Notes: generated by a model from the letters alone, not told the origin. Counted from the stretch's first letter, positions 1-6,429 are shown. The stretch: 12,725 nucleotides of DNA from Clostridiales bacterium UBA3758 (GCA_002371675.1 DFGE01000023.1:52259-64983), one strand, 5' to 3'. Numbers and translations are program-made.

Positions 1-314
1 TCCATCATGCCGGGCATGGAGGCGCGGGCGCCGGAACGCACGGAGACCAGCAGGGGGTTCTCCAGATCGCCGAACTTCTTGCCATTGATCTGCTCCATGA
101 TCTCGACGTTCTTCATGATCTCAGCCATGATTTCGTCGTTGATCTGGCGGCCGTCTTCGTAATACTGCGTGCAGGCTTCGGTGGTGATGGTGAAGCCCTG
201 GGGGACGGGCATGCCGATGTTGGTCATTTCGGCCAGGTTGGCGCCCTTGCCGCCCAGAAGCTCGCGCATCTTGGCGTTGCCTTCGGTGAACAGGTAGACG
301 TACTTTTTGCTCAT
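1..314 (-). CDS. ppdK: pyruvate, phosphate dikinase, N-terminal part (runs off the left edge)
   Basis: The first 104 residues of pyruvate phosphate dikinase, the cytoplasmic enzyme that interconverts pyruvate, ATP and Pi with PEP, AMP and PPi; in fermenting Clostridia it usually works in glycolysis or PEP resupply (family knowledge). Translating from the ATG at 314 gives a start MSKKYVYLFTEG, then LLGGKGANLAEM (about residues 19-30), VPQGFTITTEAC and SVRSGARASMPGMM at the edge. These are the hallmark blocks of the nucleotide-binding domain; the last contains the ATP-contacting Arg. A ribosome site AAAGGAA lies about 7 bases upstream of the ATG. The gene follows rsmA after 89 bases with no hairpin between, so read-through from rsmA is possible, though a weak promoter can be drawn in the gap. 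The catalytic His domain and PEP domain lie outside the window. Confidence 0.95.
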   Translation of the reverse strand, partial: MSKKYVYLFTEGNAKMRELLGGKGANLAEMTNIGMPVPQGFTITTEACTQYYEDGRQINDEIMAEIMKNVEIMEQINGKKFGDLENPLLVSVRSGARASMPGMM

Positions 315-346
315 CTTTCAGTTCCTTTCTATTGACAAAAAATAGA

Positions 347-375
347 ATTGTCAGCCATCTGATAGATTACCACAA
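347..375 (-). promoter_or_regulatory. weak candidate promoter for ppdK
   Basis: On the minus strand TTGTGG (370-375) and GACAAT (347-352) are separated by 17 bases, a passable but imperfect sigma-A promoter in the rsmA-ppdK gap. An inverted repeat TGACAA/TTGTCA (333-338 and 348-353) overlaps the -10 and could be an operator. The match is modest and chance is a real possibility. Confidence 0.35.
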
Positions 376-403
376 AGGAGGGACAATAATCAAGCTTTTT
401 TCC

Positions 404-1273
404 TCACAAATTCGAGGGATTATTCTTGAAAAGTTTGTTGGATATTGCTGCAAAACCGTCGATCCCCAGAACCTCTCCCCGGATCTGCGGGTCGAAGCCG
501 CATTCGGCGATCGCGGCGGCGGCCGCGTCGCGCGTCAGGCCCGCAATCCCCGCGGAGAGCGCGTTGGGCAGGGTCTTGCGGCGCTGGTTGAAGGCCGCGC
601 GCACCACGCGGAAAAAGAAGTCCCTGTCCTCAACGGCGGCGGGCACATCGCTGCGGCGGCGCAGGCGGATCACCGAGGAGGTGACCTTCGGCCGCGGCAC
701 AAAGCAGGAGGGCGGCACGTCGAACAGCAGCTCCGTTTCGCTGTACCACTGGCAGAGGATGCTGAACGCGCCGTACTGCGCCGTGCCGGGCCCGGCACAG
801 ATGCGCTGCGCAACCTCGCGCTGCACCATGACCGTGATCTCCTCGAAGCAGTCTGCCTCGAGGAAGGCCGTGAGCAGGGGACTGGTCACGTTATAGGGGA
901 GGTTCGCGCAGACAACCGGGCGCAGACCGGTCAGACGCTCCCCGACGAGCGCGGGCAGATCCTGCTTGAGCACGTCGCCGAAGAGGATCTCCACATTTTC
1001 GCGGCCGGCGAGAGTCTCGGCGAGCACGGGCCGCAGGCTCTCGTCGAGCTCCACGGAGAGCACCTTTGCGGCGCGGCGGGAGAGCTGCTCCGTGAGGCAG
1101 CCGATCCCCGGACCGACCTCCAGAACGCCTGTCTGCGCGTCGAGCCCCGCCTCCTCGGCGATGCGCTCCGGAACCCAGGCGGCGGTGAGGAAATTCTGCC
1201 CCATGCTCCTGGAAAAGCGGAAGCCGTGCCGCGCCAGCAGGGCGCGGATTTCGTTGTAATCGGTCAGATTCAT
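404..1273 (-). CDS. rsmA: 16S rRNA (adenine1518-N6/adenine1519-N6)-dimethyltransferase RsmA/KsgA
   Basis: A 289-residue SAM-dependent RNA methyltransferase that dimethylates two adjacent adenines in helix 45 of 16S rRNA late in small-subunit assembly; loss confers kasugamycin resistance (family knowledge). Visible motifs in order: GQNFL at 25-29, SAM-binding EVGPGIGCLT at 52-61, acidic VELDESL at 74-80, motif IV NLPY at 124-127 (the N6-adenine methylation signature), FVPRPKVTS at 191-199 and FNQRRKTL at 228-235. The length is normal for the family. The ATG at 1273 is preceded by AAAGGTGA and lies 34 bases after the trmD stop, so it is probably the third gene of rimM-trmD-rsmA. A small perfect hairpin sits just 5' of the ribosome site. 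Placing rsmA behind trmD is less common than rplS in that position. Confidence 0.96.
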   Translation of the reverse strand: MNLTDYNEIRALLARHGFRFSRSMGQNFLTAAWVPERIAEEAGLDAQTGVLEVGPGIGCLTEQLSRRAAKVLSVELDESLRPVLAETLAGRENVEILFGDVLKQDLPALVGERLTGLRPVVCANLPYNVTSPLLTAFLEADCFEEITVMVQREVAQRICAGPGTAQYGAFSILCQWYSETELLFDVPPSCFVPRPKVTSSVIRLRRRSDVPAAVEDRDFFFRVVRAAFNQRRKTLPNALSAGIAGLTRDAAAAAIAECGFDPQIRGEVLGIDGFAAISNKLFKNNPSNL

Positions 1274-1288
1274 GGTCGGTTCACCTTT

Positions 1289-1305
1289 GCAGGGGCGAGC
1301 CCTGC
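1289..1305 (-). promoter_or_regulatory. small hairpin immediately 5' of the rsmA ribosome binding site
   Basis: In the 34-base trmD-rsmA gap a six-base-pair stem GCAGGG/CCCTGC with a five-base loop abuts the rsmA Shine-Dalgarno sequence (1281-1288). It has no T-tract, so it is not a terminator; it might tune translation or processing between the two genes (inference). Confidence 0.3.
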
Positions 1306-1307
1306 CG

Positions 1308-2594
1308 TTACTTCTTCAGTATCTTCTCGTATCCCTGGCGGGCGGGGTCGTGACCCTCGCGCACGCGCACGAGGACGTTGCCGCGGTAGCGGAAGCCGCA
1401 TTCGCGCAGCAGCGCCTGCGAGGCCTTGTTCTTCTTGTGGGTGTCGGTGCGGATGCAGCGCAGGGAATACTCCCGCGCCTGCCGCTCGACGCATTTCATG
1501 AGCTGCTGCGCCAGGCCGCTGCCGCGGTAACGGCGCGCGACGGCCATGATCAGCAGCGTGCAGTAGGGCAGATTCGGCGTCCATTTTCCGTCGGTAATGG
1601 CGTCGTAGCTGGCCTCCTCGCGGGTCGTCAGCGTAAAGACGCCGGCGATCTCCTCCCCGTGGTAGACCACGAAGCACTCGCCGCGCTCGAGGTCGACGCG
1701 GAAATTGCCCTCGCCGGGGTAACTGCCCTGCCACTGGTCGATGTGCTGGCGCTGCAGATCCTCCCGCGCCTCGGCGATGATGGCAAGGATGGCGGGCAGA
1801 TCCATCTCCACCGCGGGGCGGTAGTCCACCGGGAGCGTGAGGCGCACGTGCTCCCCGCCGCTCTCCAGCTTCCGGAGGATCTTTTTATCCGCCTCCGCGG
1901 AGACGGCGAACTTCTCGTACAGGTCGGGACGCTTGTCGCGCGTGCGCAGGAACTGCTGCTCGCGCCGCCAACGCTCCACCCGCTCGTGGTCTCCCGCCAG
2001 CAGCACCTCCGGGACGGCGCGGCCCTCCCAGACCTCGGGGCGGGTGTACTGCGGGTACTCGAGCAGCCCGTCCCAGTGGCTCTCGCCGACGTAGCACTGC
2101 TCGTCCGCGAGCACGCCCGGTACCAGGCGGCACACAGAGTCGGCCACGGCCATCGCGGCGATCTCCCCGCCGGTGAGTACAAAGTCTCCCAGGGAGAGCT
2201 CCTCGTCCACGCAGGCCTCGATGAAGCGTTCGTCCACGCCCTCGTAGTGCCCGCAGACCAGGATGAGCTGGTCGTAATCACGCTTGAGGCGCCTGGCGGT
2301 CTCCTGGGTGTAGGTCTGCCCCTGAGGGGAGAGGTAGATGACGCGGCGGCGGCAGTCCCCGGACGCGGCCTTCACCGCGTCGACGCAGGCCTTGAGCGGC
2401 TGCGCCATCATTACGCAGCCGAAGCCTCCGCCGTAGGGATAGTCGTCCACCTGATTCTGCTTGTTGTCGGTATAATCCCGGATCTGGACACAGTTGATCT
2501 CCACGAGCCCCTTCGCGGCGGCGCGGCCGATGATGCTCTCATGCAGCACGGCGCTCACGGTGTCGGGGAAGAGGGTCAGAATATCGATTCTCAT
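1308..2594 (-). CDS. trmD: tRNA (guanine37-N1)-methyltransferase TrmD fused to a GNAT N-acetyltransferase domain
   Basis: Residues 1 to about 245 are TrmD, which places m1G37 next to the anticodon to prevent frameshifting. Seen: start MRIDILTLFP, PYGGGFGCVM (53-62), and the trefoil-knot SAM site made of YLSPQGQ (87-93), CGHYEGVDERF (114-124) and LSLGDFVLTGGE (133-144), then Arg156 and GLLEYPQYTRP (176-186). At the position of the catalytic Asp in E. coli-type TrmD (Asp169) this protein has Glu171. Where ordinary TrmD ends, a short linker leads in frame into a second domain (about 250-428) with a typical GNAT opening, a QW...YP block (287-293) and the acetyl-CoA loop RRYRGSGLA (354-362). The substrate of the acetyltransferase is unknown. 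The ATG at 2594 is three bases past the rimM stop, so translation is probably coupled. The total of 428 residues compares with about 240-250 for TrmD alone. Confidence 0.95.
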   Translation of the reverse strand: MRIDILTLFPDTVSAVLHESIIGRAAAKGLVEINCVQIRDYTDNKQNQVDDYPYGGGFGCVMMAQPLKACVDAVKAASGDCRRRVIYLSPQGQTYTQETARRLKRDYDQLILVCGHYEGVDERFIEACVDEELSLGDFVLTGGEIAAMAVADSVCRLVPGVLADEQCYVGESHWDGLLEYPQYTRPEVWEGRAVPEVLLAGDHERVERWRREQQFLRTRDKRPDLYEKFAVSAEADKKILRKLESGGEHVRLTLPVDYRPAVEMDLPAILAIIAEAREDLQRQHIDQWQGSYPGEGNFRVDLERGECFVVYHGEEIAGVFTLTTREEASYDAITDGKWTPNLPYCTLLIMAVARRYRGSGLAQQLMKCVERQAREYSLRCIRTDTHKKNKASQALLRECGFRYRGNVLVRVREGHDPARQGYEKILKK

Positions 2595-2597
2595 GTC

Positions 2598-3086
2598 TTA
2601 CATCCCTTCTATGAGCCTGACGGTGACGACGCCGTTTTCGGCGTCGACGGAACGGATGAACTCCTCCACGGCGGGGATCAGGTGCTCCTGCCCGCCCTGC
2701 ACGACGAAGATATCCGAGGCGGGGCGCTCAAGGATCTCCGTGAGCTTGCCGATCTCGCGGCCCTCCTCGTCCACGACGGAGGCGCCGATCAGGTCGCCGA
2801 GAAAGTAGCCGCCGGGGGGCAGGGGCGCGTCGGCGCGCGCGATGCGGAGCTCGCGGCCCTTGAGCGCCATGGCGGCATTGAGGTCGTCCACGCCCTCGAG
2901 CCGGGCCAGCAGGAAGCCCTTGTGCTCGCGCGCGGAGAGGATCCTCATGGCTCTGTCGCCGAGAAAAACGCGCCCGCAGGCCTTCAGAAAGGCGGGGCTG
3001 TTGAGCCAGACCTCGATCTTGACTTCGCCGGCCACACCGTGGGTATTTACGATGCGTCCGGCTTCGATAAACGCGCGCTTTTCCAT
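2598..3086 (-). CDS. rimM: 16S rRNA processing / 30S maturation protein RimM
   Basis: RimM binds S19 and helps mature the 3' head domain of the 30S subunit in the cytoplasm (family knowledge). The 162-residue product shows GRIVNTHGVAGEVKI (10-24), the N-terminal RimM barrel signature. A C-terminal PRC-barrel region follows with GYFLGDLIGASV (93-104), VDEEGREIGKL (105-115) and EHLIPAVEEFI (134-144). The ATG at 3086 is chosen because AGGAGAGGAG lies at good spacing upstream and family homology starts there; an in-frame ATG 36 bases further upstream (3122) falls in the leader, just downstream of the -10 hexamer, and lacks a ribosome site. The gene is first in rimM-trmD-rsmA. A strong promoter lies at 3125-3153, immediately beyond a terminator hairpin, so it is not read from khpA as in many Firmicutes. 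Confidence 0.96.
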   Translation of the reverse strand: MEKRAFIEAGRIVNTHGVAGEVKIEVWLNSPAFLKACGRVFLGDRAMRILSAREHKGFLLARLEGVDDLNAAMALKGRELRIARADAPLPPGGYFLGDLIGASVVDEEGREIGKLTEILERPASDIFVVQGGQEHLIPAVEEFIRSVDAENGVVTVRLIEGM

Positions 3087-3124
3087 AGGGTCTCGCTCCT
3101 CTCCTGCGATGGTCTTGTTCATTC

Positions 3125-3153
3125 AGTTTACCATAGCCGGCGAACTTTGCCAA
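3125..3153 (-). promoter_or_regulatory. sigma-A promoter of rimM-trmD-rsmA
   Basis: On the minus strand TTGGCA (3148-3153), a 17-base spacer and TAAACT (3125-3130), with an extended TG one base before the -10. It lies about 40 bases upstream of the rimM ATG. The -35 directly abuts the hairpin at 3155-3187. Confidence 0.85.
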
Positions 3154-3154
3154 G

Positions 3155-3187
3155 AGAAAAGCGACGCCATGATGGCGTCGCTTTTCT
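3155..3187. terminator. hairpin L1, left flank of repeat copy 1
   Basis: A perfect 14-bp stem (3155-3168 with 3174-3187) has A-rich and T-rich ends, so it can act as a terminator in both directions. Together with one flanking base it is repeated with a single loop difference at 3393-3426, on the other side of the 207-bp repeat. Here it insulates the rimM promoter from upstream reading. Confidence 0.75.
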
Positions 3188-3394
3188 GAGACTGTCAAAG
3201 AACCTGCGATAAGGCGGGAGGACAGAGCAGCGGGGGAGCTCGAGGGGGCAAGGCCCGCCTCGAATACAATAAACCGCCGCCGGAAAAGCCCGACATTTCG
3301 GGCTTTTCCGGTAACAGCATTTTGCCTGAAGCAAAATGCTCGGCGGCTGAAGCGCAGTCAAAAAAGTCCGGCATGGACTTTTTTGACAAGCTGA
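3188..3394 (+). repeat. 207-bp dispersed structured repeat, copy 1
   Basis: The same 207-bp unit occurs in the same orientation at 6925-7131 with about ten single-base differences and no indels (manual comparison). The ends carry imperfect inverted repeats (ACTGTCAAAR near the left end, TTTTTTGACA near the right). Inside are a GGCGGG/CCCGCC pairing (3213-3218 with 3254-3259), a 14-bp stem (3280-3293 with 3298-3311), a 9-bp stem (3317-3325 with 3331-3339) and a 13-bp terminal stem (3357-3369 with 3375-3387). No convincing protein is encoded. It resembles a MITE or REP-type palindromic element and fills the 357-base gap between the lipoprotein gene and rimM. The family name is not known to me. 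Confidence 0.85.
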
Positions 3395-3426
3395 GAAAAG
3401 CGACGCCTTGATGGCGTCGCTTTTCT
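3394..3426 (-). terminator. hairpin R1, terminator of the lipoprotein gene and right flank of repeat copy 1
   Basis: A perfect 14-bp stem (3394-3407 with 3413-3426) begins 17 bases after the lipoprotein stop codon and is followed on the minus strand by TTTTCT, giving a plausible rho-independent terminator. It is a near-exact duplicate of the hairpin at 3155-3187. Confidence 0.8.
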
Positions 3427-3443
3427 AAAGCTGTTAGGTTGTT

Positions 3444-4340
3444 TCAGGCCGCGGCGCCGGAAAGCGCCGCGCGGGCCTCCGCAGGGATCTCGATGGTGCT
3501 GACGGCGTTGAAGTTATAGAGCTCCTCGACCACCGTGCAGCGCGTGACGTCCAGACCGGAGCCGAGAAGGCCGAGGTTCAGCCCGGAGAAGCCGATCCTG
3601 CCGGCCAGCTCATCGCTGAGCACGTCGAGCAGGGAGGGGAGCAGCTCCTTCATCAGCGCGGTCAGATCCATCGTGACACGCACGATCATGCCGCTCTTGT
3701 TGTCCAGCGCGATCGTCATGGGGATGCTGCCGCTGAAATCGTGGGGGAGCTTCGAGGCGTCCAGCCCGAAGCCGCGGAGCAGAGAATCCAGCGTACCTGT
3801 GGCCTCCAAAAGCTTTGCCGCGTCCTCGCCCGAGACGGTGCCGGCATAGACGGTGGCCTCCGAGCCGCGGATGCTCTCCTTGCCGCGCTCCTCAAAGACG
3901 GAGGCGAGGGCGGCGAGCTCCTTGAGCTCCTCCCTGTCGGGCAGACGGGCGGGCATATCGTCGAGCGCCAGCGTTTCCGTGCTCCAGCTCTTCCCGCCGT
4001 TGGACGTGGCATAGGCGGTGCAGACCTCTCCGTTCTGCTCGTAGTAGCTCCGGATGCCCGTGGTCTCGCCCAGCGCCGTGACGTCCAGATCCAGCCTGGC
4101 GGCCGGAGGCTCTGCCGTGACGTCTGCGCGGCCGTCGATCACCGTGTCGAGGTCGAGGGGCTGACCGAGAACGGAGAAGGACATGCCGAGATCCACATGG
4201 GTGTCCATGCTCCAGCTCTTCAGGCGGCTCATCTTCTGCCCGGCGAAGAACATCCGCATCCCAAAGCTGCCGCACGCGCTGAGACTCAGCGCCAGCGCGG
4301 CGATCAGAATGACTGCCGTGAGTTTTTTGAGTTTTTTCAT
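3444..4340 (-). CDS. putative lipoprotein of unknown function
   Basis: A 298-residue predicted lipoprotein. A Lys-rich start (MKKLKKL), a hydrophobic core at 8-20 and the lipobox LSAC (Cys23) predict cleavage by signal peptidase II and anchoring on the outer face of the membrane. The mature part mixes beta-strand-like stretches (a LDLDVTALGE block around 83-92; YYEQNGEVCTAYA around 99-111) with amphipathic Leu-rich segments near the C terminus. This resembles small secreted beta-sheet lipoproteins common in Clostridia, but I do not recognise a specific family, so no function is assigned. The ATG at 4340 has AAAGGAC upstream. It is monocistronic, with its own terminator (3394-3426) and a candidate promoter near 4396. 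It separates khpA from rimM, genes that are usually adjacent. Confidence 0.8.
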   Translation of the reverse strand: MKKLKKLTAVILIAALALSLSACGSFGMRMFFAGQKMSRLKSWSMDTHVDLGMSFSVLGQPLDLDTVIDGRADVTAEPPAARLDLDVTALGETTGIRSYYEQNGEVCTAYATSNGGKSWSTETLALDDMPARLPDREELKELAALASVFEERGKESIRGSEATVYAGTVSGEDAAKLLEATGTLDSLLRGFGLDASKLPHDFSGSIPMTIALDNKSGMIVRVTMDLTALMKELLPSLLDVLSDELAGRIGFSGLNLGLLGSGLDVTRCTVVEELYNFNAVSTIEIPAEARAALSGAAA

Positions 4341-4395
4341 TTCGTCCTTTCTCTCCCGCCGATGGGGAGACGCGCGTTCCCAAGACTACATGATT

Positions 4396-4404
4396 ACTAT
4401 ATCA
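4396..4404 (-). promoter_or_regulatory. candidate extended -10 promoter of the lipoprotein gene
   Basis: On the minus strand TGATATAGT (4396-4404) gives an extended -10 about 55 bases upstream of the ATG. No good -35 is present at the usual distance, as expected for an extended -10 promoter, so support is moderate. Confidence 0.45.
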
Positions 4405-4441
4405 CGCCCCCGAGGGAAAAAGAGAACAAAATGTAAAGAAT

Positions 4442-4476
4442 AAAAACGGGAGCCTCCCACGGAAGCTCCCGTTTTT
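4442..4476 (-). terminator. terminator of ylxM-ffh-rpsP-khpA
   Basis: A 12-bp perfect stem (4442-4453 with 4465-4476) whose minus-strand end is GTTTTTATTC, 20 bases past the khpA stop. The A-rich other side makes it able to act in both directions. Confidence 0.88.
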
Positions 4477-4496
4477 GCCTGTTCAGCCTGTCTCAA

Positions 4497-4727
4497 TCAG
4501 TCGAGGATATCGACCGATACCTTCTCGCCCTTTCTCTGGGCGACGGCCCGCATGAGTACGCGGATCTGCTTGACGATCCTTCCCTGCCGGCCAATGACCT
4601 TGCCCATATCGCCGTCGGCCACACGCACTTCAAGCACGGTCTCGCCGTCGGCCCTGCGCTCGGTCACAGAGACCTGGTCGGGGTGATCCACCAGGCTCTG
4701 CACGATGTAGGTCAGAAGTTCTTTCAT
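4497..4727 (-). CDS. khpA: KhpA, KH-domain RNA-binding protein
   Basis: A 76-residue single KH-domain protein (YlqC/KhpA family). It pairs with KhpB/EloR in Firmicutes to bind many RNAs and affects cell elongation (family knowledge). The RNA-binding GxxG loop is visible as VIGRQGR (44-50), preceded by LEVRVADGDMGK and followed by a helix rich in Arg and Lys. The ATG at 4727 has only a distant GGAG about 11 bases upstream. The gap from the rpsP stop is 18 bases, so translation probably depends in part on rpsP. It is the last gene of the operon and a strong terminator follows. The length and order rpsP-khpA are typical. Confidence 0.94.
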   Translation of the reverse strand: MKELLTYIVQSLVDHPDQVSVTERRADGETVLEVRVADGDMGKVIGRQGRIVKQIRVLMRAVAQRKGEKVSVDILD

Positions 4728-4745
4728 GCCGGTAGAAGCTCCTGC

Positions 4746-4982
4746 TTAGGCTTCGACCTTCTTGAGCAGGCCGCGGACAGTGTCGGTGGGCTGGGCGCCG
4801 TTGGAGACCCAGTACTTCACGCGCTCCATGTCGACCTTGATCTTGTTCTCGCCGGCGGCGGGATCGTAGGTGCCGATCTCTTCAATGAAGCGGCCGTCGC
4901 GGGCGGTGCGGGAATCGGCAACGACGATGCGGTAGTAGGGAGCCTTCTTGGCGCCGACTCTGCGAAGACGAATTTTAACCAT
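4746..4982 (-). CDS. rpsP: 30S ribosomal protein S16
   Basis: A 78-residue S16, a structural protein of the small-subunit body that binds 16S rRNA early. The start MVKIRLRRVGAKKAPYYRIV and the blocks VADSRTARDGRFIE and GTYDP are diagnostic. The ATG at 4982 is chosen over an upstream in-frame ATG (5051) because GGAGG sits correctly before it and family homology begins at MVKIRL. It lies 88 bases after ffh, with no clear promoter or terminator in that gap, and directly before khpA. Confidence 0.97.
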   Translation of the reverse strand: MVKIRLRRVGAKKAPYYRIVVADSRTARDGRFIEEIGTYDPAAGENKIKVDMERVKYWVSNGAQPTDTVRGLLKKVEA

Positions 4983-5070
4983 GATTATTTTCCTCCAAAA
5001 TGATTTTTTTGATGTTGTATATTGTTCACAAGCGCTCTGCGGCGCGTGCAACCGAATGAAAGGGGAGAGC

Positions 5071-6426
5071 TCAGAAGAGCCCGCCGATGCCGGGGAAGCC
5101 GCCGCGGCCCATCTTGCGCTGCAGCTTTTTCATGTTCTTGCCGGACAGCTGCTTGACCATCGACTGCATCATCTCGAACTGCTTGAGCAGGCGGTTGACT
5201 TCGACGACGGAGGTGCCGGAGCCGGCGGCGATACGCTTTTTGCGGCTGGAGTTGAGGGACGAGGGATTGTCGCGCTCGGCCTGGGTCATGGAGAGGATGA
5301 TGGCCTCCTGGTGCGCGAGAGCCTTGTCGTCCATCTTCGCGCCCTTGAGCGCCTTGGCGTCCATGCCGGGGATCATCCCCGCGAGGCTCTCCAGATCGCC
5401 CATGCCCTTGAGCTGGTTCATCTGGTCAAGATAGTCGCTCAGGGTGAAGCGGTTGGCGCGCAGCTTCTCGGCGGCCTCGAGGGCCTTCTTCTCGTCGAAG
5501 CTCTGCTCCGCCTTCTCGATGAGGGTCAGAACGTCGCCCATGCCGAGGATGCGGTTGGCCATGCGGTCGGGGTGGAAGGGCTCGACCGCGTCGAGCTTTT
5601 CGCCCACGCCCATGAATTTGATGGGCTTGCCGGTCGCGGCGCGGATGGAGAGCGCGGCGCCGCCTCTCGCGTCGCCGTCGAGCTTCGAGAGCAGCACGCC
5701 CGTCACGTCCAGCGCCTCGTCAAAGGCGGCTGCGGCGTTCACGGCGTCCTGACCGGTCATCGCGTCGACCACCAGCATGACCTCCGCGGGCTCGGTGGCC
5801 GCCTTGATCTCCCTGAGTTCGTTCATCAGCGCCTCGTCGATATGGAGGCGGCCGGCGGTGTCGAGGAAGACGAGGTCGCAGCCGTGCTTTCTGGCGTATT
5901 CGACGCCGGCCTTGGCGATGTCCACGGGGTTGGTCTGCCCCATCTGGAATACCGGAATATCCAGCTGCGCGCCGACGGTCTCGAGCTGCTTGATGGCGGC
6001 GGGACGGTACACGTCGCAGGCTACGAGCAGCGGGCGCTTGCCCTGCTTGCGCATGTAGCCGGCGAGCTTGGCGCCGTTGGTGGTCTTGCCCGCGCCCTGC
6101 AGACCCACCAGCATCACGACGCTGGGGGACTTGGAGCCGATGTTCAGGCGCTGGTTCTGCCCGCCCATCATGGCGCAGAGCTCTTCGTTGACGATCTTGA
6201 TGACCATCTGCGCGGGGTTGAGCGCCTCCAGCACGTCTGTGCCGACGGCGCGGTCGGTGACCTTCTTGGTGAAGTCCTTGACGACCTTGTAGCTGACGTC
6301 GGCCTCCAGGAGCGCCATGCGCACCTCGCGCATCGCCTCTTTGACGTCGCCGGCGGAGAGTCTCCCCTTGCCGCGCAGACGCTTGAAGGCGGCGGTCAGC
6401 TTTTCCGATAAGCTTTCAAATGCCAT
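5071..6426 (-). CDS. ffh: signal recognition particle GTPase Ffh
   Basis: Ffh is the protein part of the bacterial SRP; with 4.5S/6S RNA it targets ribosome-nascent chains to FtsY and SecYEG at the membrane. Its 451 residues show an N-domain helix bundle (1-90) and the G domain with GLQGAGKTT (108-116), DVYRPAA (138-144), DTAGRLH (189-195), TGQDA (224-228) and SKLDGDARGG (247-256). A Met-rich M domain follows (about 330-451) with the RNA-binding SRKKRIAAGSGTSVVEVN (394-411). The C terminus ends in a Gly-rich GGFPGIGGLF tail. The ATG at 6426 is three bases after the ylxM stop; its ribosome site GGAGG lies within the ylxM 3' end, so translation is likely coupled. All catalytic motifs are intact. 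Confidence 0.98.
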   Translation of the reverse strand: MAFESLSEKLTAAFKRLRGKGRLSAGDVKEAMREVRMALLEADVSYKVVKDFTKKVTDRAVGTDVLEALNPAQMVIKIVNEELCAMMGGQNQRLNIGSKSPSVVMLVGLQGAGKTTNGAKLAGYMRKQGKRPLLVACDVYRPAAIKQLETVGAQLDIPVFQMGQTNPVDIAKAGVEYARKHGCDLVFLDTAGRLHIDEALMNELREIKAATEPAEVMLVVDAMTGQDAVNAAAAFDEALDVTGVLLSKLDGDARGGAALSIRAATGKPIKFMGVGEKLDAVEPFHPDRMANRILGMGDVLTLIEKAEQSFDEKKALEAAEKLRANRFTLSDYLDQMNQLKGMGDLESLAGMIPGMDAKALKGAKMDDKALAHQEAIILSMTQAERDNPSSLNSSRKKRIAAGSGTSVVEVNRLLKQFEMMQSMVKQLSGKNMKKLQRKMGRGGFPGIGGLF

Positions 6427-6429
6427 GTC

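Noticed and set aside
1308..2594. Fusion of TrmD and GNAT as a sequencing artefact
   Set aside because: Both domains are complete, in one frame, joined by a short sensible linker with no homopolymer run at the joint; a true fusion is the simpler reading.
3087..3122. In-frame upstream ATG that would lengthen RimM by 12 residues
   Set aside because: It lies just downstream of the -10 hexamer, lacks a ribosome site, and homology starts at the inner ATG with a good AGGAG.
332..3212. Long plus-strand open frames opposite rsmA, trmD and rimM (389 and 646 codons)
   Set aside because: They are antisense shadows caused by high GC at third codon positions; products are Arg/Gly/Ala-rich without family motifs, and the minus strand has full, recognisable genes with ribosome sites.
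3128..3361. 77-codon minus-strand frame inside repeat copy 1, with a similar frame at 6877-7098 in copy 2
   Set aside because: The shared part is only the repeat translated; the C-termini diverge as soon as the repeat ends, the product is Cys/Pro/Arg-rich without a fold, and the mutations follow hairpin structure rather than codons.
3154..3426. Repeated hairpins as a CRISPR array
   Set aside because: Only two hairpin copies, separated by a single 205-base interval that is itself a dispersed repeat, and no cas genes.
4948..6411. 487-codon plus-strand open frame opposite ffh
   Set aside because: Antisense shadow of a well-conserved gene; no ribosome site, no motifs, His/Gly/Ala-rich composition.
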